DNA of 59,264 nt from an uncultured Prevotellaceae bacterium (GCA_946415365.1 CAMKSE010000024.1:1-59264), one strand, 5' to 3'; counted from the first letter of the stretch, positions 50,737 through 59,264 are shown. Program-made: numbers and translations. Notes: a model not told the origin generated them from the sequence alone.

Positions 50737-51178
50737 GGTTCTGATCTTTATTCTGTTCCATTTCCATCAAAATCACCTCAATGCCTGCGCGCTTCAACAG
50801 GTCGATACCGTCTGTAAGACGATAGTTCTCGCCATAGACCACACGGCGTATGCCAGCCTGAATGATCAACTTGGCGCACTCTATGCAGGGCGAGGCCGTG
50901 ATATAGATAGTGGCTCCGTCGCTGTTGTTATTACTGCGGGCCAGTTTCGTAATGGCATTAGCCTCAGCATGCAGCACATAGGGCTTCGTGACGTTGTTGT
51001 CATCCTCGCACACATTCTCAAAACCACTCGGTGTACCGTTATAGCCGTCACTGATAATCATCTTATCCTTGACAACGAGAGCACCCACCTGCCTGCGTCG
51101 GCAATAGGAATTCTCTGCCCAGATACGAGCCATGCGCAGATAACGCTCATCGAGTTTCTTCTGTTTCTCGTTCATCAC
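50729..51178 (-). CDS. dCMP/cytidine deaminase-family zinc enzyme
   Basis: 149 residues. The zinc site is His70 with Glu72 (HAEANA) and Cys98/Cys101 (PCIECAK). The N-terminal MARIWAENSYCRRRQVGALV and SDGYNGTPSGFENVC fit deoxycytidylate deaminase (ComEB-like), which makes dUMP. 2 bases after the M3 peptidase gene. Confidence 0.9.
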   Translation of the reverse strand: MMNEKQKKLDERYLRMARIWAENSYCRRRQVGALVVKDKMIISDGYNGTPSGFENVCEDDNNVTKPYVLHAEANAITKLARSNNNSDGATIYITASPCIECAKLIIQAGIRRVVYGENYRLTDGIDLLKRAGIEVILMEMEQNKDQNHE

Positions 51179-51180
51179 TT

Positions 51181-53283
51181 CTATCTTTTTCTGATGCCAT
51201 TACGCTTCAGCAAGGCATCTATGGTTGGTTCACTACCCTTAAAACGTTTATACAGATCCATCGGGTTCTCCGTTCCACCCTTCGACAAGATACAGTCACG
51301 GAACCGCTGGGCCGTAGCATGGTTGAAGATTCCCTCTTTCTTGAATACTGCAAAAGCATCTGCGTCGAGCACCTCTGCCCATTTATAACTATAATAGCCT
51401 GCCGCATAACCTCCCGACATGATATGTGAAAACTGCACAGTCATACAGGTGTCAGGCAATTGCTCTGTCACCATCGCCTTTTCCCAGGCTTTCTTCTCAA
51501 ACGGTATGATATCGTCCGTAAACTCTTCCTTCTGTGTATAATAGGCCATGTCGAGCAATCCGAAACTGACCTGCCGCATACAGGCGTACGCCACATTAAA
51601 ATTACGACTGCGGACGATACGGTCAATCAGTTCGTCAGGCAAAGGTTCACCTGTCTTATAGTGGAAAGCAAAGGTACGAAGGAACTCCTTCTCGATGGCA
51701 AAGTTCTCCATGAACTGTGAGGGTAGCTCCACGAAGTCCCACCAGACGTTCGTTCCACTGAGGCTCTCAAAGCGGGTGTTGGCAAACATGCCGTGCAGCG
51801 AATGACCGAATTCATGGAGGAATGTTTCCACCTCTCCAAGTGTCAGCAGGGCTGGTTTCTCTTCCGTAGGCTTCGTCAGGTTCATTACCACACTCACATG
51901 AGGCCTTACATTCTTACAATTATCAGGGCCAAAAGGTTTCTTCGTATCAACGCGCTCCATCCACTGGCTCTGATATTCCGTCATCCAAGCCCCTCCCTGC
52001 TTACCTTTACGGGGATGGAAGTCGGCATAGAACACAGCGAGATACGATCCGTCCTTGTCAAACACCTCGTAGGCCTTCACGTCAGGATGATATACTGGTA
52101 TGTCCTTGTTCTCCTTGAAGGTGATGCCATAAAGGCGGTTTGCCAATCCGAAGACACCGTCGATGACCTTCGACAGTTCAAAATACGGACGCAGCATCTC
52201 AGTGTCGATATTGTATTTCTGCAACTGCAGCTTATGGGAATAGAAGCCCAAATCCCAAGGCTCCAACTTGAAGTCCTTGCCCTCAGTCTTCTTGGCCAGT
52301 TTCTCTATAGCCGCGATCTCTTTCTTGGCAGTAGGCTTATAGGCAGCAATGAGTTCGTTGAGCAACTTATACACCACACGCACATGACCAGCCATACGGT
52401 GTTTCAAGACATAGTCGGCGTAGGTCTTATGACCCAGCAATTGTGCCATCTCACGACGCAGGTTGATAAGGCGCTTGCAGATCTCGAGGTTGTTCTCCGT
52501 ATTATCGTGGATACACTCGGTGTTCTTTGCCATATACATCTGACGGCGCAGGTCACGCTGGGTACTATAAGTCATAAACGGTGAGTAGGAAGGGAAGTCG
52601 AGAGTGAACACCCAACCGTCTTTTTCCTGCTCCTTTGCCGTCAAGGCTGCTGCCTCACGAGCTGTATCGGGCAGTCCGTCGAGCTGTGCCTCATCGGTAA
52701 TATGCAGGGTGAAAGCCTTGTTCTCTTTCAAGAGATTCTGCGAGAACTGCAAGCCAAGTATGGATGCCTCCTCGGTCAACTGGCGCAGGCGTTCCTTGCC
52801 CTCAGCATCGAGCAGGGCACCACTACGTACAAAACCATCATAGCAGTTGTCGAGCAACATCTTCTCCTCTGGTGTCAGTTTACGGTGATGGCGGTGGACG
52901 TACTTGATACGCTCAAACAGTTTCTCATTGAGGCGGATGTCGTTGGCATGCTTCGTGAGTATAGGACTCATCTTTTGTGCCAAAGCATCCATATCGTCGT
53001 TGGTCTCTGCTGAGAGGAGATTGAAGAACACCGTACTGGCACGCGACAGAAGGTCGTAGTATCCTTCGCCATCCTTCTCATCGTCCACGCTGATGATGGT
53101 ATTGTCGAAAGTCGGTTTCTCCGGATTATTGATAATTTTCTCGATCTGCTCCTCATCACGGCGGATACCCTCCAGCATCGCCTCCTCATAGTCCTCAATA
53201 CTGATACGGTCGAAAGGAGCCGTATCATGGGGAGTACCATAAGACTGGAAAAACGGATTCTGCCTCACTTTCTCTTCACTCAT
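51181..53283 (-). CDS. M3-family oligopeptidase / dipeptidyl carboxypeptidase
   Basis: 700 residues from the ATG at 53283 (MSEEKVRQNPFFQSYGTPHD); the longer frame to 53322 crosses the -7 box. HEFGHSLHGMF puts the zinc ligands at His490 and His494 with Glu491. The end (GYAAGYYSYKWAEVLDADAF) is typical of Dcp/OpdA. Cytoplasmic, since no signal peptide is present. Degrades short peptides. First gene of an operon with dCMP deaminase, ctpA and cyclo-ligase. Confidence 0.95.
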   Translation of the reverse strand: MSEEKVRQNPFFQSYGTPHDTAPFDRISIEDYEEAMLEGIRRDEEQIEKIINNPEKPTFDNTIISVDDEKDGEGYYDLLSRASTVFFNLLSAETNDDMDALAQKMSPILTKHANDIRLNEKLFERIKYVHRHHRKLTPEEKMLLDNCYDGFVRSGALLDAEGKERLRQLTEEASILGLQFSQNLLKENKAFTLHITDEAQLDGLPDTAREAAALTAKEQEKDGWVFTLDFPSYSPFMTYSTQRDLRRQMYMAKNTECIHDNTENNLEICKRLINLRREMAQLLGHKTYADYVLKHRMAGHVRVVYKLLNELIAAYKPTAKKEIAAIEKLAKKTEGKDFKLEPWDLGFYSHKLQLQKYNIDTEMLRPYFELSKVIDGVFGLANRLYGITFKENKDIPVYHPDVKAYEVFDKDGSYLAVFYADFHPRKGKQGGAWMTEYQSQWMERVDTKKPFGPDNCKNVRPHVSVVMNLTKPTEEKPALLTLGEVETFLHEFGHSLHGMFANTRFESLSGTNVWWDFVELPSQFMENFAIEKEFLRTFAFHYKTGEPLPDELIDRIVRSRNFNVAYACMRQVSFGLLDMAYYTQKEEFTDDIIPFEKKAWEKAMVTEQLPDTCMTVQFSHIMSGGYAAGYYSYKWAEVLDADAFAVFKKEGIFNHATAQRFRDCILSKGGTENPMDLYKRFKGSEPTIDALLKRNGIRKR

Positions 53284-53310
53284 AAAAATACTGCTATTGA
53301 TTTCTGGGAT

Positions 53311-53319
53311 GCAAAAATA
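53311..53319 (-). promoter_or_regulatory. -7 box of the M3 peptidase operon
   Basis: TATTTTTGC on the minus strand, 27 bases before the ATG at 53283; it rules out the upstream ATG at 53322. Confidence 0.5.
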
Positions 53320-53368
53320 CAAAAAAAGCTACAGATTCCACAGATTATCCCGTATATTTTAAAATATT

Positions 53369-54040
53369 TCACATCAGCAGCCGCTCCAACTGTGGTATTT
53401 CTATCCTGCCACGATGCAATTCAATGAATCCTTCGGCCTGAAGCTTGTTAAGAACGCGCGACACATTCAGCCGACTATCGTTCACTTCCTCCGCCAGTCT
53501 CTCCATCAGGATGTAGAAAGTCTTCGGACCGGCCGGATAGAGACAGTGTGAGGAAAGGAAGCGCACAATACGCTCCTGAAGCGTCTGAGGACTACGCCGC
53601 CACTGCCAGCGTATCAGCTTCTGAGTCTGAGTGGCAAAGTGATTCATCAGGTTCAGACGGAACACCAGAAAGTCCTCCGACAATCTCACCACTTCTTCTT
53701 TGTCAAGCGTCAGGAAATTCACATCAGTGAGAGCATAGAAGTTATGTGTATAGCGCTGGTAATAACCGAAGATGCCTTCCTGCTGCAGGATATATGGTGC
53801 CGACATCTGTTCCACGACCGTATAACGGTGCTCGTCGCCGAAGGTTTCAATGCGGAGCGTGCCATTGATCAGGAAATAGAGATTGTTACAGGCATCGCCC
53901 ACACTGATGACCTGACGTCCTGCTGCCACCTTCTGGAATCCGAAGCGGGTGTGTCCAGCGACAATCTCAAGATCATCACGGCTCATACCCTGAAACAAAG
54001 GGAACTGAAGCAGTTTGTCATATATCTGCAGGACAGCCAC
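53369..54040 (-). CDS. Crp/Fnr-family transcriptional regulator
   Basis: 223 residues, GTG start sharing its G with the TAG of apbE. The cyclic-nucleotide-binding-type beta roll (about 10-120, NNLYFLINGTLRIETFGDE) is followed by the Crp-type helix-turn-helix (about 165-210, ERLAEEVNDSRLNVSRVLNK). The Fnr Cys cluster is absent. It is the last gene of the DUF4199 operon and may control redox or envelope genes; the effector is unknown. Confidence 0.88.
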   Translation of the reverse strand: MAVLQIYDKLLQFPLFQGMSRDDLEIVAGHTRFGFQKVAAGRQVISVGDACNNLYFLINGTLRIETFGDEHRYTVVEQMSAPYILQQEGIFGYYQRYTHNFYALTDVNFLTLDKEEVVRLSEDFLVFRLNLMNHFATQTQKLIRWQWRRSPQTLQERIVRFLSSHCLYPAGPKTFYILMERLAEEVNDSRLNVSRVLNKLQAEGFIELHRGRIEIPQLERLLM

Positions 54041-55077
54041 TATTCCTCTATTTTATCCTGCAGGGAGGGTGAGAACCACACAGCAAGGCCGTCCTTACCG
54101 TCATCGTAAATCAGATAGACCATCAGTTCAGGATGGCGTTCAAGGAGTTTCTTGGCCCGCTCCAGACCCATCACCATGAACGATGTAGCGTATGCATCGG
54201 CTACGGCACATTCGTCAGCCAGCACCGTTGCCGACAGAAGGCTATGCTGTACGGGGGAACCGGTCTTGGGATCGATGGTATGGGCAAAGCGCTTGCCGTT
54301 CTTATAATAGAAGTTACGATAGTTACCGCTGGTAGCCATCGCCTTGTCTGTCACATTCAATATCGTCTGCAACTCATTGTTTACGTTCAGAGAATCCTCA
54401 GAGGGTTTCACCACTCCGACGCGCCAAGGCAGCCGCTGGGGATTGACACCACTCGTCACGACTTCGCCGCCAATTTCGACCATGAAGTTCTGAATACCCT
54501 GGCTTCTCAGATAGTGTGCCACCACATCCACGCCATAGCCTTTGGCAATGGCAGAGCAGTCGAGCATCATTCTGCGGTCTTGTTTAATGATCCTGTTGTC
54601 TTCAAGCCTGACTTTCTTGTATCCAACAATCTGCAGCAGACTATCCACCTGAAGCGGTGTGGGCCTCGTTTCATTCTTGAATCCGAATCCCCAGGCATTG
54701 ACAAGTGGCGCAACTGTAATATCAAAGGCTCCGTCAGTCTCACGGGAAATCTCCATTGACTTGGTAAACACATCAAGGAACAATGTGTCAAGTACCACAT
54801 CACGATTCTGGTTGACGGCCGTAATTACCGACTTCTTGTTGAAAGGCGACAGAGAAGAATCCACCTTCATCAGTTCCTCACGTATCTCCTTGCTCAGATC
54901 CTTATCGTGCTGATATACAATCTTATAGGCCGTACCAAAGATAAAGTCGGACGACTGCTGATAGGGCAGTGACTGTTGTTGTCTCACAATCAGCACCGTT
55001 CCTACTATCAATAGTATCAGAAACGGTATCTGCCACATCAGTTTTTTCTTCTGCCGCTCTTCCATATCAGATATCAA
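54040..55077 (-). CDS. apbE: FAD:protein FMN transferase ApbE
   Basis: 345 residues. The membrane anchor is at about 14-31 (WQIPFLILLIVGTVLIV). ApbE blocks: DSSLSPFNKKSVI, LDCSAIAKGYGVDVV, VEIGGEVVTSGVNP, and HTIDPKTGSPVQHSLLSATV with the Mg-binding Asp. It attaches FMN to Thr of redox proteins such as NqrB, NqrC and RnfG. Start either Met1 or Met5. Overlaps neighbours on both sides. Confidence 0.93.
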   Translation of the reverse strand: MISDMEERQKKKLMWQIPFLILLIVGTVLIVRQQQSLPYQQSSDFIFGTAYKIVYQHDKDLSKEIREELMKVDSSLSPFNKKSVITAVNQNRDVVLDTLFLDVFTKSMEISRETDGAFDITVAPLVNAWGFGFKNETRPTPLQVDSLLQIVGYKKVRLEDNRIIKQDRRMMLDCSAIAKGYGVDVVAHYLRSQGIQNFMVEIGGEVVTSGVNPQRLPWRVGVVKPSEDSLNVNNELQTILNVTDKAMATSGNYRNFYYKNGKRFAHTIDPKTGSPVQHSLLSATVLADECAVADAYATSFMVMGLERAKKLLERHPELMVYLIYDDGKDGLAVWFSPSLQDKIEE

Positions 55078-55756
55078 TTATCACGTTAAACGTCGCGCCA
55101 AGATTTGTCTCGTATGTACCAAAGCCAGGCACATACCACACTTTTCCGAAGTCGCCTTCCTCAGAGTGTGCCAGACGCTGCTTGTATCTTACGCTCCAGC
55201 CAAGATGCAACGGGCCGAATATCTTCGCGTCGATACCCAACACGACCTCCGCCCAATGATACTTGCAAGCTGCATCCTTTACGCCGAAACTAGTGTCCCA
55301 GTGCCACACAGGATCAGGGAAAGGTGGTTTCGAGATATCCACCTTATACGATGTAAAACCATAGCGCAAGCCCAGATACAGACGGTTGGCACCATGTTTG
55401 TCCTTCAGCATATTACGATCGATACCAACTTTGAAATAGGGTGCAGAAGTACTATAGTAATTACGTGTCACCTCATCGTCATGAGAGGCTTTACCGACAC
55501 CTGCCTCCACTATCGGGAACCACTCATCGTGGAGGTTCACCCTGAGAGCCGCCTCATACTGGCCATAGCTGGACAGACTCAGCATACCTGCGCCAACAAG
55601 GTCGAACGACACGGCAAAACCACGGAACAAGGGGATGGAGTCTTTCTGTATGGAGAAGAACTTCATCTGTGCCGAGGCTGCCGACGATACCGTCAGCAGC
55701 ACAAGACTAATCGTCAGTCTTCGGATAAACGTAGAGATGCACGACTTGGTTGTCAT
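55067..55756 (-). CDS. DUF6048-family exported beta-barrel-like protein
   Basis: 229 residues, signal peptide ending near AASAQ (about 30). The mature part shows barrel-like strands (NRLYLGLRYGFTSYKV, HLGWSVRYKQRL, NLGATFNVIIDI). It matches my recollection of DUF6048. Its start overlaps the DUF6452 gene by 50 bases, and its end overlaps apbE by 11. Confidence 0.72.
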   Translation of the reverse strand: MTTKSCISTFIRRLTISLVLLTVSSAASAQMKFFSIQKDSIPLFRGFAVSFDLVGAGMLSLSSYGQYEAALRVNLHDEWFPIVEAGVGKASHDDEVTRNYYSTSAPYFKVGIDRNMLKDKHGANRLYLGLRYGFTSYKVDISKPPFPDPVWHWDTSFGVKDAACKYHWAEVVLGIDAKIFGPLHLGWSVRYKQRLAHSEEGDFGKVWYVPGFGTYETNLGATFNVIIDI

Positions 55757-56198
55757 TGGTCACTGAGGGGTTATTGATGACGATTGAGTCCAACAGGTTA
55801 TGGGTACACCTGACAGCCGTCAGGTCATGGAAGAACATAGGGTTACAGTCCACCGACTCGAAGTGCGGATGGTCTTCTTTCTTTATCCACACCGTATCTG
55901 TCGTCTGCCAGCCGTCACCTTTAAAACGGAAAACAAACACATCCTCGGGGTGGGAGTAACTGATGGGCAGGGAGAAACTGCTGAATTTCGTACCTTTATT
56001 AAATACGGTATCGCTGCCTTCCAGACGGGTAGTCACCACTGTCAGCGTATCAAGAAGCGTCAGCGTCTCACCAGTACTGCTATAGAACTCGTACTTCGTC
56101 TCAACCAGACTGTTCACAGGACAGTCGATTGTCGAGCACGACATGAATACGCCTACCGCAGCTAAACTTAACAGCTTTCTACCCTTCCAACTAATCAT
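55707..56198 (-). CDS. DUF6452-family lipoprotein
   Basis: 163 residues with a lipobox (VGVFMSCS, Cys at about 21). The rest is beta-rich (LTLLDTLTVVTTRLEGSDTV, FSSFSLPISYSHPEDVFVFR). It matches my recollection of DUF6452, usually encoded beside DUF6048. The two likely form an outer-membrane lipoprotein/barrel pair of unknown role. Confidence 0.72.
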   Translation of the reverse strand: MISWKGRKLLSLAAVGVFMSCSTIDCPVNSLVETKYEFYSSTGETLTLLDTLTVVTTRLEGSDTVFNKGTKFSSFSLPISYSHPEDVFVFRFKGDGWQTTDTVWIKKEDHPHFESVDCNPMFFHDLTAVRCTHNLLDSIVINNPSVTNDNQVVHLYVYPKTDD

Positions 56199-56219
56199 CT
56201 GTATGCAGTAAAGCGTAAA

Positions 56220-57176
56220 CTAAATAGTTTCTTCTATCTGATAGTCATTTCGCCCACTCGACGAACGGCTGATCAAGTCGCCAAGGAATCCCGTGAGGAA
56301 CAACTGCGTACCGATGATCATCATCGTCAGGGCAATATAGAAATATGGAGAGTCGGTCACCAATCGCTGGGGGATGTGGTTAGCCAGACACCACAGCTTG
56401 TCTGCACCAATCACGAAGGCTGCGATGAAGCCGATGACAAACACGATCGTACCCAAGAAGCCGAACACATGCATCGGCTTCTTGCCAAACGTGCTCAGGA
56501 ACCAGAGCGTCAGCAGGTCGAGATAACCATTCACAAAACGATTCAACCCCATGAACTTCGACGAGCCATACTTACGGGCCTGATGGTGAACCACCTTCTC
56601 ACCGATTTTGTCGAAACCGGCGTTCTTAGCCAAATATGGGATATAGCGGTGCATCTCACCATACACCTCGATATTCTTCACCACCGCCTTGCGATAGGCC
56701 TTCAGACCACAATTGAAGTCGTGCAGGTTCTTGATGCCACTGATCTTTCGGGCAGTAGCATTGAACAGCTTCGTAGGCAGTGTCTTCGAGATCGGGTCGT
56801 AGCGTTTCTGCTTGTAGCCGCTCACCAGGTCATAGCCGTCTTCCTTGATCATACGGTACAACTCTGGTATCTCGTCGGGAGAATCCTGAAGGTCCGCATC
56901 CATCGTGATGACGACATCACCCTTGGCCTGTTCGAAACCACAATACAAAGCAGGGCTCTTGCCATAGTTCCTGCGGAATTTGATGCCCTTCACATGGTCC
57001 GACTTACCGGCCAGGTCACTGATCACCTCCCACGACTCATCGGTAGAGCCGTCATTCACGAAAATCACCTCATAACTGAAGCCGTGCTCCTGCATCACCC
57101 GCTCTATCCAGGCATACAGTTCAGGCAGCGACTCTGCCTCATTATAAAGAGGTATTACTACTGATATATCCATCAA
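56220..57176 (-). CDS. Family 2 glycosyltransferase, DPM/ArnC-like, with two TM helices
   Basis: 318 residues. GT-A domain with VVIPLYNEAESLPELYAWI, FVNDGSTDESW and the metal motif DADLQD; C-terminal membrane helices at about 232-258 and 268-300. Such enzymes load sugars from NDP-sugar onto polyprenyl phosphate. Met2 is an alternative start. It follows the DUF4199 gene by 12 bases. Confidence 0.9.
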   Translation of the reverse strand: MMDISVVIPLYNEAESLPELYAWIERVMQEHGFSYEVIFVNDGSTDESWEVISDLAGKSDHVKGIKFRRNYGKSPALYCGFEQAKGDVVITMDADLQDSPDEIPELYRMIKEDGYDLVSGYKQKRYDPISKTLPTKLFNATARKISGIKNLHDFNCGLKAYRKAVVKNIEVYGEMHRYIPYLAKNAGFDKIGEKVVHHQARKYGSSKFMGLNRFVNGYLDLLTLWFLSTFGKKPMHVFGFLGTIVFVIGFIAAFVIGADKLWCLANHIPQRLVTDSPYFYIALTMMIIGTQLFLTGFLGDLISRSSSGRNDYQIEETI

Positions 57177-57188
57177 TAATTATAATTT

Positions 57189-57728
57189 TTACGATTCACG
57201 ATTTACACTCCGTTGCATGACCAGTCCTATGGGAACACCCAGAACAAAGCCCGCCATCAGATTGAAAGTCAGGATGTTCAGCGCGTAGTCTATCGGGCGG
57301 GTATTTGCCATCGCCTCCAAGCTCTCCTCCATCATCTGCGTCATACCATATTGGCTTATCAGTTCCTTTCCCTCAGAAGAGCTCATCATCTTGGAGAAAG
57401 AACTAAGCAGATAACCGTTATCTAAATAAGCGAAATAAATGAAATGCACAACCGCCAGCAGAACTGCCCCATAGAAGAACACGAACACGGTGTATGCATA
57501 ACTGCGCTTGAAGGATATAAGCCCCTCCCTACCCTCGTCGCGGAACCTACGCAGACGGTTTGCCACGAAGAAAGGTGTCATGATGGCAAGGCCCAAAGCC
57601 AGTATCTCCAATATCTGGTTAGCGATACCCAGTATATAACAGACAAAACTCGTCGTCCACAACAAGGCCAGATAGAAGCCGTCCTGCCGGGCGTATGCCT
57701 TAAGTTGTATGTATTCTGGTGCAGTCAT
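57189..57728 (-). CDS. DUF4199-family membrane protein
   Basis: 179 residues with four hydrophobic helices (near 18-36, 38-56, 75-98, 145-170). DUF4199 proteins occur beside GT2 glycosyltransferases in Bacteroidetes, as here; the function is unknown. First gene of the operon down to the Crp-type regulator. Confidence 0.78.
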   Translation of the reverse strand: MTAPEYIQLKAYARQDGFYLALLWTTSFVCYILGIANQILEILALGLAIMTPFFVANRLRRFRDEGREGLISFKRSYAYTVFVFFYGAVLLAVVHFIYFAYLDNGYLLSSFSKMMSSSEGKELISQYGMTQMMEESLEAMANTRPIDYALNILTFNLMAGFVLGVPIGLVMQRSVNRES

Positions 57729-57754
57729 TCTTTAACAATTAATGCTTTCAGCCT

Positions 57755-57763
57755 GCAAAATTA
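57755..57763 (-). promoter_or_regulatory. -7 box of the DUF4199-GT2 operon
   Basis: TAATTTTGC on the minus strand, 26 bases before the ATG at 57728. Confidence 0.45.
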
Positions 57764-57820
57764 CGCATTTTCCTGCACATATCGAGTCCTTTCACTCAAA
57801 AAATAGTTAAAATACGACAT

Positions 57821-57848
57821 TTTCTTATTTCTTATTTCTTATTTCTTA
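57821..57848. repeat. Four tandem TTTCTTA heptamers
   Basis: TTTCTTA repeated four times directly upstream of the SRP RNA -7 box, in the place where the -33 element should be. Confidence 0.7.
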
Positions 57849-57859
57849 ATTAAATGTCG

Positions 57860-57868
57860 TACCTTTGC
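57860..57868 (+). promoter_or_regulatory. -7 box of the SRP RNA gene
   Basis: TACCTTTGC, 45 bases before the RNA 5' end as judged by the closing stem. Confidence 0.5.
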
Positions 57869-57912
57869 ACCCGCTTTCAAGCAAAGTGTTCTTTAACAAC
57901 GCATTTTAAAAC

Positions 57913-58009
57913 GGGCAAGTCCTGTACGGCCAGCTCCCTTTGAATCCCCCAGGGTGGGAACGCAGCAAGGGTATTAGGTCGTAGCGGCGCGATGCAGATC
58001 GCTTGCCCA
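57913..58009 (+). ncRNA. ffs: Signal recognition particle RNA (small bacterial type)
   Basis: About 97 bases closed by GGGCAAG / CTTGCCC. The apical region has GGTGGGAACGCAGCAAGGGT, the Ffh-binding internal loop and cap in the form used by Bacteroidetes. It forms the SRP with Ffh. A tRNA gene starts 4 bases later, so both may come from one transcript. Confidence 0.85.
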
Positions 58010-58012
58010 CCC

Positions 58013-58086
58013 GCCTCTTTAGCTCAGTTGGCCAGAGCACGTGATTTGTAATCTCGGGGTCGTTGGTTCGAATCCGACAAGAGGCT
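58013..58086 (+). tRNA. tRNA-Thr (anticodon UGU)
   Basis: Acceptor stem GCCTCTT/AAGAGGC, D-arm GCTC...GAGC, anticodon loop TTTGTAA (anticodon TGT, reads ACA), T-arm GTTGG-TTCGAAT-CCGAC. The anticodon stem has one U-U mismatch (position 29/41). CCA is not encoded. Confidence 0.95.
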
Positions 58087-58091
58087 CATAA

Positions 58092-58135
58092 ACGAAAGAG
58101 GATAGACGACGCCTATCCTCTTTCGTATTTCTTTA
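58092..58135. terminator. Bidirectional terminator after tRNA-Thr
   Basis: Stem ACGAAAGAGGATAG / CTATCCTCTTTCGT with a 7-base loop followed by ATTTCTTT; it also faces the convergent transporter gene. Confidence 0.8.
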
Positions 58136-58161
58136 CAATCTTACTCTCGAAACACATTATC

Positions 58162-59100
58162 CTACAGGTCGCTTTTGTCGTTTCGTGCATAAAGGCGGGC
58201 AACAATGGCACCACTGATATTATGCCACACGCTGAAAATGGCACCTGGAATTGTGGCCATAGGATAGGCGGCAAAATGAAGCGTAGCAAGACTGGAGGCG
58301 AGCCCACTGTTTTGCATACCCACCTCAATACTGATGGCCTTACGCTTCGGAGCAGGAAGGCGAAGTAGACGACCGATGAGATAGCCAAGACCAAGACCGC
58401 AGAGATTGTGTAACACCACAACTGCCACGATGACGATACCACCGACCAGCAATTTATGAGCGTTGGCAGAGATGACTATCAGCACGATAAAAGCAATAGC
58501 CAGCGATGATACGGCGGGCAAATAAGCCGTAGCCTTCTCTGTGAATTTCGGCCAGAGCCATTTCACTGTGAGGCCTGCAACAATAGGCAATATGACCACC
58601 CAAAGGATACTCAGCAGCATGCCTGCCACATCTACATCAACGCTCTTACCCGCCAGCAACCACACTAACGAAGGCGTTACCACTGGTGCAAGCAATGTAG
58701 AGGTTGCAGTCATGCCGACACTCAACGCAAGATCGCCCTTAGCCAAATAGGTAATGACGTTGGACGCGGTGCCGCCCGGACAACAGCCTACAAGTATGAC
58801 ACCAACTGCCAGTGCCTCGTCAAGCGCAAACAGCCACGACAGCACAAGGGCCAACAGAGGCATAATAGTAAACTGAGCCAGACAGCCGATGAGAACATCT
58901 CTCGGACGACTCAGTACGATACGGAAGTCAGCAGGCTTGAGTGCCATTCCCATGCCAAACATGATAATTCCCAGCAAAGGATTGATTACAATAGGTTTTA
59001 TTCCGCTGAATACACTAGGCAAAGTCAATGCCAGCAAAGCAGCTGCCAGCACCAACACACCCATATATTCCGATATATAGTGACAGATTTTCTTTAGCAT
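58162..59100 (-). CDS. Bile acid:sodium symporter (BASS) family transporter
   Basis: 312 residues with about nine or ten membrane helices. Family blocks: LGIIMFGMGMALKPADF (near 44-60), VGCCPGGTASNVITYLAKGD (near 104-123) and EVGMQNSGLASSLA (near 262). Sodium-coupled uptake of an organic acid is likely; bacterial members also carry pantoate or pyruvate-like acids, so the substrate is open. Single gene with its own promoter. Confidence 0.9.
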   Translation of the reverse strand: MLKKICHYISEYMGVLVLAAALLALTLPSVFSGIKPIVINPLLGIIMFGMGMALKPADFRIVLSRPRDVLIGCLAQFTIMPLLALVLSWLFALDEALAVGVILVGCCPGGTASNVITYLAKGDLALSVGMTATSTLLAPVVTPSLVWLLAGKSVDVDVAGMLLSILWVVILPIVAGLTVKWLWPKFTEKATAYLPAVSSLAIAFIVLIVISANAHKLLVGGIVIVAVVVLHNLCGLGLGYLIGRLLRLPAPKRKAISIEVGMQNSGLASSLATLHFAAYPMATIPGAIFSVWHNISGAIVARLYARNDKSDL

Positions 59101-59123
59101 AACGTCTATTGCCTATTAATGGT

Positions 59124-59155
59124 GCAAAGATACGATTATTATTTGTAACTTCAAA
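59124..59155 (-). promoter_or_regulatory. Promoter of the BASS transporter
   Basis: Minus strand: TTTG (59155-59152), 19 bases, TATCTTTGC (59132-59124), 23 bases before the ATG. Confidence 0.6.
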
Positions 59156-59218
59156 ATAAAAGCTAGAGAAAGTTCTGTATCGGAATCATTACCAAAGTGT
59201 CCGATTATTAAAAACAAG

Positions 59219-59249
59219 AAAGCCCTGGGTCATTGCTGACTCAGGGCTT
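59219..59249 (-). terminator. Terminator of a gene beyond the window end
   Basis: Minus strand AAGCCCTGAGTCA-GCAA-TGACCCAGGGCTT followed by TCTTGTTTTT. It suggests a minus-strand gene ending just outside. Confidence 0.6.
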
Positions 59250-59264
59250 CACACTTGATTATAA

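Overview
The window looks like chromosomal DNA of a Bacteroidales bacterium, most probably Prevotella or a close relative in the Prevotellaceae. Nearly every transcription unit begins with a TAnnTTTGC box, the -7 element of the Bacteroidetes primary sigma factor, usually 10-30 bases before the start codon and without a Shine-Dalgarno sequence. The gene content agrees: a BspA-type leucine-rich-repeat surface protein, a free-standing LytTR regulator, DUF5686, DUF5606, DUF4924, DUF4199, DUF6048 and DUF6452 proteins, long-form NusB, RNase Y with ZapA, and a fused GHMP kinase/nucleotidyltransferase.

Layout. 1-3211 is the 5' part of a BspA-like gene (minus strand; its 3' end lies outside). 3262-9652 is an eight-gene colinear minus-strand locus plus one tiny secreted peptide: LytTR regulator, FHA/zinc-ribbon membrane protein, acidic anchored protein with calcium-loop motifs, zinc-ribbon/FHA-like/MORN membrane protein, two exported proteins, a beta-barrel protein and a lipoprotein. 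This is my main candidate for an undescribed system. 9.65-12.6 kb is an AT-rich accessory patch with a MntA/HepT toxin-antitoxin pair, a Fic protein and several families of short repeats. 12.7-21.5 kb holds a prolyl oligopeptidase, the zapB-like/zapA/rny operon, rmlA, the kinase-pyrophosphorylase fusion and an ECF sigma factor. 21.5-33.7 kb is a run of twelve colinear minus-strand genes (lysE-type exporter, DUF4924, rmlD, prfC, DUF5686, trxB, tsaC, clc, four-helix-bundle protein, fmt, a 38-residue gene, rpe), interrupted by palindromic and tandem repeats. 34-37.9 kb (plus) has a ROK sugar kinase and two translationally coupled secreted proteins, one combining LRR, thioredoxin-like and M64-peptidase-like parts. 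38.3-42.2 kb (minus) has queF, a queuosine-precursor transporter, a Ca2+/Na+ antiporter, hslR, pth and rplY. 42.4-45.8 kb (plus) is nusB-yajC-ybbR-coaE-DUF5606. 45.8-48.5 kb has divergent TPR/ribH and recF/DUF721. 48.5-57.7 kb contains two minus-strand operons (M3 peptidase, dCMP deaminase, CtpA, formyl-THF cyclo-ligase; and DUF4199, glycosyltransferase, DUF6452, DUF6048, ApbE, Crp/Fnr regulator). The window closes with the SRP RNA, tRNA-Thr(UGU) and a BASS-family transporter.

Most of the window is housekeeping: translation, tRNA modification, cofactor synthesis, replication and repair, and envelope maintenance. The unusual material is the LytTR-FHA envelope locus, the kinase-first sugar kinase/nucleotidyltransferase fusion, the HExxxH variant of an M64-like peptidase, two unlisted small genes, and at least four families of short palindromic or tandem intergenic repeats. 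No transposase, rRNA, CRISPR array or prophage gene was seen. Family names come from recognising motifs by eye; no database search was run.
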